Shown piece by piece: positions 1 to 7,547 of a DNA stretch of 64,000 nucleotides. A program made the position numbers and the translations under genes. This DNA is from Sphingomonadales bacterium (GTDB lineage Bacteria; Bacteroidota; Bacteroidia; Chitinophagales; Chitinophagaceae). Position 1 is the stretch's first letter. Every line of letters begins with the position of its first letter. Location: the NCBI GenBank assembly GCA_016872195.1, contig VHAT01000001.1, forward strand, positions 1 through 64,000, given 5' to 3'. The notes under the pieces were generated by a model. That model saw only the letters and a program-made list of their open reading frames with translations, had not been told where the DNA came from and searched no databases.

Positions 1-897
1 CAAGTGCTCTATAACAAAGAAACCCAAAAAGCCTCCGGAGTTGAGGTGCTTGATGCCATTGACAACAAGACCTATACTTACCAAGCCAAGCTGATCTTTC
101 TTTGTGCCTCTTCGTTCAACTCTACCTGGATCTTGATGAATTCTGCCCAACAGATATGGCCCGACGGATTAGGGAGCAGCAGTGGCGAACTGGGTCACAA
201 TGTAATGGATCATCATTTTCGGTTGGGCGCCAGTGGAAAGACCATGGCTTTTTCTGATCGCTATCAATATGGACGCAGACCCACCGGTATTTATATTCCC
301 CGATTCAGAAATCTGTACAACGATAAAAGAGACTATGTCCGTGGATTTGGGTACCAAGGTGGTGCGGGTCGCGGGCGGGGTATCGAAGTAGCCGAGTTCA
401 CTATCGGTAAATCACTCAAAGAAGCCTTGAGCGTACCCTCGGATCATTGGGGAATGGGTGTAATGGGCTTTGGCGAGATGCTCCCCTATCATGAAAATAA
501 GATCTCGCTAGACCGATCGGTTAAAGACAAATGGGGACTACCGGTACTGAATATGGACGTAGAGATAAAAGAGAACGAAAAGAAGATGCGTCAAGATATG
601 ATGAATGATGCGAAAGAGATGCTCGAAGCCGCCGGGCTTGAAGACGTGCATACCTATGACTATGGATATGAGGTAGGCATGGGCATCCATGAAATGGGAA
701 CCGCCCGCATGGGAAGAGATCCTAAAACTTCCGTGCTGAATGGAAACAACCAGGTATGGGATTGCAAGAACGTTTTTGTAACCGATGGAGCTTGCATGAC
801 AAGCGCCTCTTGCGTCAATCCCTCTCTTACTTATATGGCGATGACAGCCCGGGCGACTGATTTTGCCGTTAGCGAACTTAAAAAAGGTAACCTTTAA
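1..897 (+). CDS. GMC-family oxidoreductase (FAD-dependent dehydrogenase), 3' part
   Basis: The reading frame is open from base 1, so the N-terminal part, including the FAD-binding GxGxxG region, lies outside the window; about 298 residues remain. The visible part is the GMC C-terminal domain: a histidine-containing GIHEMGTARMG segment followed by NVFVTDGACMTSASCVNPSLT, the His...Asn-Pro region that forms the active site and flavin contact in this family. Family knowledge: in Bacteroidota such dehydrogenases pair with a small subunit of the gluconate 2-dehydrogenase subunit 3 family and oxidise sugars or glycosides in the periplasm, passing electrons to the respiratory chain. That small subunit is the next gene, 10 bases downstream. 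The substrate cannot be read from the sequence. The GTG at base 4 is not a real start. Confidence 0.9.
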   Translation, partial: QVLYNKETQKASGVEVLDAIDNKTYTYQAKLIFLCASSFNSTWILMNSAQQIWPDGLGSSSGELGHNVMDHHFRLGASGKTMAFSDRYQYGRRPTGIYIPRFRNLYNDKRDYVRGFGYQGGAGRGRGIEVAEFTIGKSLKEALSVPSDHWGMGVMGFGEMLPYHENKISLDRSVKDKWGLPVLNMDVEIKENEKKMRQDMMNDAKEMLEAAGLEDVHTYDYGYEVGMGIHEMGTARMGRDPKTSVLNGNNQVWDCKNVFVTDGACMTSASCVNPSLTYMAMTARATDFAVSELKKGNL

Positions 898-907
898 TAT
901 CCTTCAC

Positions 908-1474
908 ATGAACAGAAGAGAACTGCTAAGATCAATTGCCCTGCTTACCGGAGCATCAGTGGTGGGAGCTGATTTTTTATTGATTGGTTGTACTAATCCG
1001 GCGGCCGGCCCCGCGTTGCTTTCCGCAGCTGATATCGCATTGCTAAATGAAGTGGCAGAAACTATTTTACCGGCCACGGACACCCCCGGAGCCTAAGCCG
1101 CCGAGGTAGGTTCCTTTATGTCTGTTATGGTAACTGATTGTTATACCAAGGAGCAACAAGCGGTAATTATAAACGGTCTAAAAGAGCTCGATGTAAAAGC
1201 CACATCTACAGCCCAGCAATCTTTTATGAACTGTACGGCCGAAAAAAGACACGAGGTATTGACCGTACTCGAAAAAGAAGCTAAGGCCTTTAATGAGGCC
1301 CGATCCGACAATGAGAAGCCCGTTCACTATTATACCATGATGAAACAGCTCACACTCTGGGGATTTTTCAGCTCCAAGACCGGTATGACCGAGACCCTTC
1401 GTCATATACCCGTACCGGGTCGTTATGATGGGAATGTCCCTTATACAAAAGGAGAAAAGGCCTGGGCCGAATAA
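908..1474 (+). pseudogene. Gluconate 2-dehydrogenase subunit 3 family protein, interrupted by in-frame TAA
   Basis: The ATG at 908 begins a twin-arginine signal (NRRELLR, then a hydrophobic stretch ending in a Cys), followed by the family's ILPATDTPGA segment. A TAA at 1094-1096 then stops the frame after 62 codons. The same frame resumes at once and runs to the TAA at 1474 with good family sequence: a DCYTKEQQ segment, MMKQLTLWGFF and a C-terminal PVPGRYDG...GEKAWAE. One nonsense codon, probably a former Lys or Gln codon, is therefore the only lesion; there is no frameshift. Family knowledge: the small subunit carries the Tat signal and brings the GMC partner to the periplasm. Loss would silence the pair, unless the stop is read through or is an assembly error. 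An alternative start within the second half, at 1118, would lack the signal. Confidence 0.85.
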
Positions 1475-1481
1475 ACCGATT

Positions 1482-2354
1482 ATGGCAATGCAAAACAGAA
1501 GAACTTTTATTAAAGAGACTGGATCGCTGGTTGCAGGCGTATCCCTTTTTCCCCACTGGGTTCAAGCCATGGAAGATCGTGGCAAGCCCCGACCCTTCGG
1601 CATTCAGCTCTACACCCTGCGCAATGAATTACCCGGAAAAGCCCGAGAATTATTACAACAGTTGGCCAAGCAGGGTTACACCTATATCGAAAGTTATGAG
1701 GGGCCGGAGGGCATGTTTTGGAATCATAGTGCCAAGGCATTCAAGGAGTATCTTGACAACCTGGGCTTACAAATCGTATCCTCACACTGCGAGGTGCAAA
1801 AGAATTTTGAAAAAAAGGTGGTCGATGCCGCCTCTATTGGTATTAAATACCTGATATGTCCCTGGGTTGGACCGCAGCCAACGATCGAATCCTATAAACG
1901 AATAGCCCAGCAATTCAACCAACTGGGATCGATCTGTCAAAAAAATGGAATTCGCTTTGCCTATCATAACCATGATTATTCCTTTAAGCCGATTGAAGGA
2001 CAGTTACCCCAAGAAATACTCCTTAAAGAAACCGATCCACTATTGGTAGATTTTGAACTTGATATCTACTGGGCACATTATGCAGGGCAAGATCCGGCTA
2101 CCTGGTTCGCCAATTATCCTAATCGATTCAAGCTTTGCCATGTAAAAGATAAAAGCCGGGCGCCCTATCCTAAAGAAGGCTATCAGTCCGTTGACTTGGG
2201 AACGGGCAGTATCGATTTTAAAAAAATACTTCCCCGCGCTGTAAAGCAGGGCCTCGAGTACTTACTGGTAGAACAAGAATTTTATCCAAACGGAAGTCAG
2301 ATCGAAGCCGCCGCTGCCGGAGCATCTTATATGAAGCGACTACGCTTTGGATAA
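1482..2354 (+). CDS. Tat-exported sugar phosphate isomerase/epimerase-like TIM-barrel protein
   Basis: This 290-residue protein begins with a twin-arginine signal (QNRRTFIKE, then a hydrophobic run ending near Trp-Val-Gln-Ala) and continues into a xylose isomerase-like TIM barrel, family AP_endonuc_2. Visible pieces are GIQLYTLRNELP (first strand), YHNHDYSF (metal and substrate region), LVDFELDIYWAHYAG and FKLCHVKDKS, the usual Glu/Asp/His metal ligands. I chose the ATG at 1482, which lies 7 bases after the previous stop; a second ATG follows two codons later. The longer frame from 1425 lacks the signal at its N-terminus and overlaps the upstream gene. Being exported, it more likely isomerises a free sugar or ketosugar than a phosphate. 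The neighbouring GMC dehydrogenase suggests it handles an oxidised sugar, which is inference. Confidence 0.8.
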   Translation: MAMQNRRTFIKETGSLVAGVSLFPHWVQAMEDRGKPRPFGIQLYTLRNELPGKARELLQQLAKQGYTYIESYEGPEGMFWNHSAKAFKEYLDNLGLQIVSSHCEVQKNFEKKVVDAASIGIKYLICPWVGPQPTIESYKRIAQQFNQLGSICQKNGIRFAYHNHDYSFKPIEGQLPQEILLKETDPLLVDFELDIYWAHYAGQDPATWFANYPNRFKLCHVKDKSRAPYPKEGYQSVDLGTGSIDFKKILPRAVKQGLEYLLVEQEFYPNGSQIEAAAAGASYMKRLRFG

Positions 2355-3104
2355 GGTTTTGAATGCGTCTGTAAACGCTTTGACCCGTTGTGGATCGATA
2401 TAAGGATTCTGATAACTCTCACTACCACTCGCAAATGAAGGATGCTGAAACTCCATAGCCGAAGGCGTTAAGGAGCGAAGAGAAGAGTGAAACTCCACAC
2501 AACCCGTTTGTATCGCTAAATCGATCACATTGTCGGGCCTGACCCCGCTACCGGGCATTATAATGATCCTATCGCCCGCTTGCTGTTGCAAGGAGGCGAT
2601 TTGAGAAACGCCTTCCGGAGCCGTAAGCTGTTGACCAGAGGTAAGCACTCGCTCACAGCCGATACTGATCAGTTGCTCTAGGGCTGCTTCTGGATCGACA
2701 CAACGATCAAAGGCACGATGAAAGGTTACTCCCAAGGGATAGGCCAATTCGATCAAGGCTGCAGTACGGTCCCGATCGATCTTTCCATCGGAGTGTAACA
2801 TACCGATCACCACACCATCGCACTGAAGGGATTTACACAACAAGACATCTTGCCTCATTATCGCAAATTCTTGTTCGCTATATAAAAAGTCTCCGCCCCG
2901 GGGACGAATGATAGGATAAAGCGGCACGGTAAACGACTCGCGACAAAGACGAATCGTTCCATAACTGGGGGTAACACCGCCTTCGGATAGCGAGGCACAA
3001 AGTTCTATGCGATGCGCTCCACCTGCTACAGCCAGACGAGTGGTCTCAAAGTCGGTAGTGGCGATCTCGATCAGGTAGGGAGAAGTCAATACAGATGAAC
3101 TCAT
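2340..3104 (-). CDS. cutC: CutC family protein
   Basis: The 254 residues match the CutC TIM-barrel family in length and in order of motifs: an N-terminal EIATTDFETTRLAVAGGAHR, then IELCASLSEGGVTPSYG, PLYPIIRPRGGDFLYS and CDGVVIGMLHSDGKID, with RIIIMPGSGVRPDN towards the end. CutC is historically linked to copper tolerance in Escherichia coli, but its biochemical role is unsettled. The start codon overlaps the stop of the upstream asparaginase by four bases (ATGA), so the two are translationally coupled on one transcript. The 3' end overlaps the convergent isomerase gene by 15 bases. Confidence 0.9.
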   Translation of the reverse strand: MSSSVLTSPYLIEIATTDFETTRLAVAGGAHRIELCASLSEGGVTPSYGTIRLCRESFTVPLYPIIRPRGGDFLYSEQEFAIMRQDVLLCKSLQCDGVVIGMLHSDGKIDRDRTAALIELAYPLGVTFHRAFDRCVDPEAALEQLISIGCERVLTSGQQLTAPEGVSQIASLQQQAGDRIIIMPGSGVRPDNVIDLAIQTGCVEFHSSLRSLTPSAMEFQHPSFASGSESYQNPYIDPQRVKAFTDAFKTLSKA

Positions 3105-4126
3105 TTAAAATAACTTTTGGCAACCACTAATTTTTCTTGATCAGCCGTGCGTAATGCATAACTAAAACCCGGATGGATCGAAAAAGACCCCACGGCTCCT
3201 TTTTTATCGATGGCCAAAAAAGCAACTTGAATATCCTTGGCCTTTTCTTTTTTGATCCGCACCACCCTTTCTATCAACTGGCGACAGGCCGCCTCCGGCG
3301 ACTTGCCCGAACGCATGGCCTCTACCACAGCACTTGAACCCGCTACCCGTATCACATCTTCTCCTTGCCCGGTGGCGACACAGGCTCCAACTTCATTATC
3401 CACATAGAGACCGGCGCCAATAATGGGCGAATCGCCAATTCGACCACGCATCTTGAAGCCCGCTCCACTGGTGGTGCAACTACCACTGAGATTCCCGAAC
3501 GCATCAAGAGCCAGCATGCCGATCGTATCGTGATTCCATTCACCACTAGACAACTTAGCAGGGGCAAAGGGGCCGTGTTCTTTTTGATTTTCTACGTTGA
3601 TACGGGGCGAACGATAGTTGGACTTCTGCAGCCACTCTCGATATGATCGTTGCGCCGATTCGGATAATTGCTGTGGCTCCAATGAAAATCCCTCGGCCAG
3701 GGCAAATTGTTGCGCTCCCTCGCCTACCAGCATCACATGCGGTGTTTTTTCCATAACGCGTCTGGCTACCGATATCGGGTGCTTGATCCTTTCCAAAAAA
3801 GCAACCGCTCCACAATTAAAAGCCTCATCCATAATACAGGCATCGAGTGTGACCAATCCATCCCGATCGGGGTTAGCACCCAAGCCAACACAGCAACTGA
3901 GAGAATCCTCCGTTACCATCACCCCTCTTTCAACCGCATCGAGTGCTCGCCCGTTAGCAGATAAAACAGCCCAGGCAGCCTTATTCGCTTCCAAACCGGC
4001 ATCCCATGTAGAGATCACCACAGGACTTTTCGATAGCCCTTCTTGCGCCCTGGCTTTGTTTCCAGTCGCTATGGCCGCTGAAATACCAAGGGCCGAGGTC
4101 TGAATAAATTTTCTTCGATTATACAT
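3101..4126 (-). CDS. Tat-exported N4-(beta-N-acetylglucosaminyl)-L-asparaginase (glycosylasparaginase)
   Basis: This 341-residue Ntn-hydrolase has a twin-arginine signal (YNRRKFIQTS, then an Ala-rich hydrophobic run to about residue 27). The autocleavage site is plain: NHDTIGMLALD, with the nucleophile Thr at residue 201, so maturation would give an alpha chain and a beta chain starting at Thr201. Further family segments are STWDAG near residue 40, DACIMD near 95, MRGRIGDSPIIGAGLYVDN and GVGACVATGQGE-like sequence (here EVGACVATGQGED). The family cleaves the GlcNAc-Asn bond left from N-glycoproteins. That fits the nearby hexosaminidase and GlcN-6-P deaminase. The exported Flavobacterium (Elizabethkingia) enzyme is the closest type I recognise. 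It is likely first in an operon with cutC. Confidence 0.92.
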   Translation of the reverse strand: MYNRRKFIQTSALGISAAIATGNKARAQEGLSKSPVVISTWDAGLEANKAAWAVLSANGRALDAVERGVMVTEDSLSCCVGLGANPDRDGLVTLDACIMDEAFNCGAVAFLERIKHPISVARRVMEKTPHVMLVGEGAQQFALAEGFSLEPQQLSESAQRSYREWLQKSNYRSPRINVENQKEHGPFAPAKLSSGEWNHDTIGMLALDAFGNLSGSCTTSGAGFKMRGRIGDSPIIGAGLYVDNEVGACVATGQGEDVIRVAGSSAVVEAMRSGKSPEAACRQLIERVVRIKKEKAKDIQVAFLAIDKKGAVGSFSIHPGFSYALRTADQEKLVVAKSYFK

Positions 4127-4130
4127 TGTT

Positions 4131-4138
4131 TAAAGATA
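4131..4138 (-). promoter_or_regulatory. -7 promoter box TATCTTTA of the asparaginase gene
   Basis: The minus strand reads TATCTTTA, one base from the Bacteroidota consensus TAnnTTTG. Only four bases (AACA) separate it from the ATG at 4126, so the transcript would start at or next to the start codon. I see no clear -33 TTTG. Confidence 0.5.
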
Positions 4139-4195
4139 GTACGATAGACTTACCAACAAAAACACAAAGCAAGAAGTCCGAAAAAAAACTATCGA

Positions 4196-4203
4196 TAACT
4201 TTA
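4196..4203 (+). promoter_or_regulatory. -7 promoter box TAACTTTA of the pirin gene
   Basis: TAACTTTA lies exactly four bases (CCGC) upstream of the pirin ATG at 4208. It is divergent from the asparaginase box about 60 bases away, so the 81-base gap carries both promoters. Confidence 0.5.
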
Positions 4204-4207
4204 CCGC

Positions 4208-5080
4208 ATGTCAAAAAGAACCATAGAAGCTGTTTTTGCTCCTCCTGCCCCCCACATGGTGGGCGACGGATTTAGAGTCCATCATTTTTTTCCCGACGGC
4301 GTGATTGCTGACAAGCAACGTATGAGTCCTTTTTTTATGCTGGACTATGCCTCGCCCTTTCATTTTACGCCTACCCAAACGCCACGAGGCGTGGGCGTAC
4401 ATCCCCATCGGGGTTTTGAGACAGTAACGATCGCCTACCAGGGAAAGATCGCCCATCACGACAGTGCCGGTCATCATGGCATTATTCAGGCAGGGGACGT
4501 GCAATGGATGACGGCGGGCGCTGGTGTTTTGCACAAAGAATATCATGACAAAGAATTCGCTGAACAAGGAGGCCTATTTCAAATGGTCCAACTTTGGGTC
4601 AACTTGCCAATGGCGTATAAAATGACACCTCCTTGCTATCAAGAGCTTACGGCCGCTTCCATGACCAGGGTGCCGATCGAAGATGGTGAGGTAGAAATTA
4701 TCGCCGGCGAATACCAGGGAAAAAAAGGGCCCGCCCATACATTTAGCCCGCTCAACGTGTTCAATCTGCATCTTCAGGAAAAAGGACGTTGTATACTCCA
4801 TTTTCCCGCCCATTTTAATACAGCGCTGCTGGTGATCAAGGGATCGCTGCTGGTAAATGAGCAAACCGCTGCAGCCAACCAGTTTGTCTTATTAAAAAAT
4901 GATGGAGAGAAAATAGAAGTGCATGCCCTTGAGCAGAGTATAGTACTAGTATTGTCAGGTGAACCACTTGGTGAGCCCATTTCTGCCTATGGCCCCTTTG
5001 TAATGAACAGCTGGAAAGAGATCGAGCAGGCCGTACTCGATTTTAACGAGGGAAAATTTGGTGTATTGTCCGATAATTGA
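4208..5080 (+). CDS. Pirin family protein (bicupin)
   Basis: The 290 residues show the pirin signature in the first cupin: GVGVHPHRGFETVT, followed by HHDSAGHHG and the GDVQWMTAGAGVLHKE segment. His in HPHRG and in the H-x-D-S region and the following Glu are the iron ligands of the family. The second cupin (about residues 180-280) is less conserved, as is usual. Known pirins are iron proteins with varied roles, among them quercetin dioxygenase activity and redox sensing, so the function here is open. It is followed 19 bases later by the hexosaminidase gene and is probably co-transcribed with it. Confidence 0.9.
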   Translation: MSKRTIEAVFAPPAPHMVGDGFRVHHFFPDGVIADKQRMSPFFMLDYASPFHFTPTQTPRGVGVHPHRGFETVTIAYQGKIAHHDSAGHHGIIQAGDVQWMTAGAGVLHKEYHDKEFAEQGGLFQMVQLWVNLPMAYKMTPPCYQELTAASMTRVPIEDGEVEIIAGEYQGKKGPAHTFSPLNVFNLHLQEKGRCILHFPAHFNTALLVIKGSLLVNEQTAAANQFVLLKNDGEKIEVHALEQSIVLVLSGEPLGEPISAYGPFVMNSWKEIEQAVLDFNEGKFGVLSDN

Positions 5081-5099
5081 TCCAATTAAAAAACATAAC

Positions 5100-7463
5100 A
5101 TGCAAAAACGATTTCGTTTTTCACTATTTGTAGCCGGATGCTGTTCGTTATTTTTTTTAATGACCAACCTCCTGCTGGCTCAAGATGTCTTACCCTTGAC
5201 CCCCTACCCGAATCGGGTACAGATCGGTACCGATAAATTTACTCTACCCAGCAAGCTGTCCTTTTTTATAGAGGGTGAAGCCAAGGAGAGTCTATCGCTT
5301 AGCCAACTTCTGCAACAGGATTTCAAGCAGGCTTGGTATATCGACGTAGAATCCACGAGTCGTTCCACAGAGGCGCTACTTCATATTACCCTAAAGGGAA
5401 ACATACAAACCGATAAGCCCGCTTATGAATTGCGTATTGACCGCAGTACTATTTCAATAAAGGCCAGTAACCTCGAGGGCGTATTTTATGCCTCGCGTAC
5501 ACTACTACAATTATTACAGCAAAATAAAAATGAACAGTGGGAATGCCCCACCGTTTTCATAGAGGATTATCCTCGCTTTTCGTATCGGGGTATGCACCTC
5601 GATGTAGGTCGTCATTTTTTTCCCGTTTCGGTCATCAAGCAGTATATCGACTGGCTGGCCTATCATAAACTCAATAAATTTCACTGGCACCTGACCGAAG
5701 ACCAGGGCTGGCGAATAGAGATCAAACAATTTCCTCTTCTGACTAGCGTGGGGGGGTGGCGTAACGGTACCCTCATCGGACGTTATCCCGGAAAAGGAAA
5801 CGATAATACAAGACATGGTGGATACTATACGCAAGAAGAGATCAGCGAGGTAGTAGCCTATGCCCAACAACGATATATCGACGTAATCCCCGAGATCGAG
5901 ATGCCCGGTCATAGTAGTGCCGCCATTGCAGCGTACCCCTGGCTAAGTTGTTTTCCCGACAAGCCCACTGCGATACCGGCCAATATGATCTCGCAACGCT
6001 CTATTGACCAACAAAAGCAAGGGGGTATAAAACTGGTACAAGAGACATGGGGCGTTTTTGACGATGTCTTTTGCGCCGGAAATGACTCCACTTTTCTTTT
6101 TTTAGAAAAGGTGATCGATGAGGTGAGCGCCCTATTTCCCTCCAAGTATTTTCATATTGGCGGAGATGAATGCCCTAAGACGCATTGGAAAAAATGTGCT
6201 CGCTGTCAACAACGCATGCAAACATTACAGCTAAAGGATGAGCATGAATTGCAGAGTTATTTCATAAAGAGGATCGAGAACTACCTGGCAAAAAAGGGAA
6301 AAATATTGATCGGCTGGGACGAAATCTTAGAGGGAGGGCTGGCACCCAAGGCCATTGTAATGAGTTGGCGCGGGGAGAGCGGTGGTATTGAGGCGGCCAA
6401 GCAAGGTCACGAAGTGATCATGACACCGGGCAATCCGGTATACTTCGATCATTCGCAAAGCGAAAATGAAGACTCTGTTACGATTGGAGGATACAATTCG
6501 CTTGAAAAAGTATATCGCTACGATCCGGTTCCTCAAGCATTAGCAGGACAATTCGAGAACTATGTACTGGGTACACAAGCCAATGTCTGGACAGAGTACA
6601 TGGACAATCCCTCAAAAATTCAGTACATGGTCTTTCCGCGCATCGCCGCGCTAAGCGAAGTATGTTGGACCCATCTTGCACAAAAGGATTGGACGGCCTT
6701 TGAAAAAAGACTGCCCACCCTTTTCGATCGCTATCGTCAATGGAAGATTCAGGTTAGTCCGGCCTATTATGATATTATTGCCACCGTGCAGCCAAGATCC
6801 GATCATAGCGGTATTGAACTTTCTTTACAAAACAAGGCTCCGGGAACCATCTTGCAATGCGAAGCCAATAATACAATGAGCCCGTATGCACAGCCGATTT
6901 CAATTACAAAGAGCGGTCTGATCAAAGCACAAACCGTAGATGCTGAAAACGGGTCTATAAAAAGTCGCTATCAGCAAAAATTTCAGCTGCATAAAGCGGT
7001 GGGTAAGCAAATTACCCTCTCCACTGCTGCCTCCAAGAGTTATCCGGGAGATGGGGCCTTTACCCTTGTCAATGGCATTGCCCAAAACAAAGGATATAGT
7101 AAGACGCGCGATTACCTTGGTTTTAGCGGCACTTCAGCAGAGGCGCTGATCGACCTGGCGACACGAACGGAGATAAGCAAGCTTGAGATTTCTTACTTAC
7201 AGCAGACAAGCAGCTGGATCTACCCTCCCGCCGCCATTGAGGTTTTGGGTTCATCAGACGGAAAGCAGTTTACAAGATTAGCTGCCGCTGAACTGGATAA
7301 AGGCGATTTATCAAAAAATCAAATTAATTCTAAATCATTGACAGTAAACGGAAAATACAGGTTTATTAAAGTTTTGATCAAGAATTATGGATTGATCCCG
7401 GCAGGCCAACCCGGTGAAGGCAAAGGAGCCTGGCTCTTTTTGGACGAGATCGCCGTTTATTAA
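5100..7463 (+). CDS. Beta-N-acetylhexosaminidase, glycoside hydrolase family 20
   Basis: I start at the ATG at 5100 because it opens a clear signal peptide (FRFSLFVAGCCSLFFLMTNLLLAQ); an upstream in-frame ATG at 5058 overlaps the pirin gene. The 787-residue protein has an N-terminal GH20b domain (about 30-150), then the GH20 barrel starting at YRGMHLDVGRHFF and KFHWHLTEDQGWR. The catalytic Asp-Glu pair is in HIGGDECPKTHW (D356, E357), and a WDEILEGG segment follows. The C-terminal region (about 630-787) has a chitobiase-like tail and an F5/8-type (discoidin) beta-sandwich. It removes terminal GlcNAc or GalNAc from glycans or chitooligosaccharides in the periplasm or at the surface. It feeds the NagB fusion encoded next. 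Confidence 0.93.
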   Translation: MQKRFRFSLFVAGCCSLFFLMTNLLLAQDVLPLTPYPNRVQIGTDKFTLPSKLSFFIEGEAKESLSLSQLLQQDFKQAWYIDVESTSRSTEALLHITLKGNIQTDKPAYELRIDRSTISIKASNLEGVFYASRTLLQLLQQNKNEQWECPTVFIEDYPRFSYRGMHLDVGRHFFPVSVIKQYIDWLAYHKLNKFHWHLTEDQGWRIEIKQFPLLTSVGGWRNGTLIGRYPGKGNDNTRHGGYYTQEEISEVVAYAQQRYIDVIPEIEMPGHSSAAIAAYPWLSCFPDKPTAIPANMISQRSIDQQKQGGIKLVQETWGVFDDVFCAGNDSTFLFLEKVIDEVSALFPSKYFHIGGDECPKTHWKKCARCQQRMQTLQLKDEHELQSYFIKRIENYLAKKGKILIGWDEILEGGLAPKAIVMSWRGESGGIEAAKQGHEVIMTPGNPVYFDHSQSENEDSVTIGGYNSLEKVYRYDPVPQALAGQFENYVLGTQANVWTEYMDNPSKIQYMVFPRIAALSEVCWTHLAQKDWTAFEKRLPTLFDRYRQWKIQVSPAYYDIIATVQPRSDHSGIELSLQNKAPGTILQCEANNTMSPYAQPISITKSGLIKAQTVDAENGSIKSRYQQKFQLHKAVGKQITLSTAASKSYPGDGAFTLVNGIAQNKGYSKTRDYLGFSGTSAEALIDLATRTEISKLEISYLQQTSSWIYPPAAIEVLGSSDGKQFTRLAAAELDKGDLSKNQINSKSLTVNGKYRFIKVLIKNYGLIPAGQPGEGKGAWLFLDEIAVY

Positions 7464-7473
7464 TTTTTTTAAT

Positions 7474-7547
7474 ACTTACGCAAAATCCTGCATATACCCG
7501 CAGTTACCTTGAACTTAATAAATTATTTTCGTAAGTAAAGATTTTGC
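7474..7547. promoter_or_regulatory. nagB promoter with flanking inverted repeats
   Basis: The 84-base gap upstream of nagB contains a possible -7 box TACCTTGA at 7505-7512. It is bracketed by inverted repeats: GCAAAATC at 7480-7487 is the exact complement of GATTTTGC at 7540-7547. The wider ACTTACGCAAAAT at 7474-7486 matches ATTTTCGTAAGT at 7525-7536 apart from one base. The arrangement suggests an operator for a sugar-responsive repressor; no such regulator gene is in the window. Confidence 0.4.

Noticed and set aside
1094-1096. General reassignment of TAA to an amino acid
   Set aside because: Many intact genes here end at TAA in the normal place (for example the GMC gene at 897, etfB at 14781 and ccmF's neighbour at 51316), so TAA still works as a stop.
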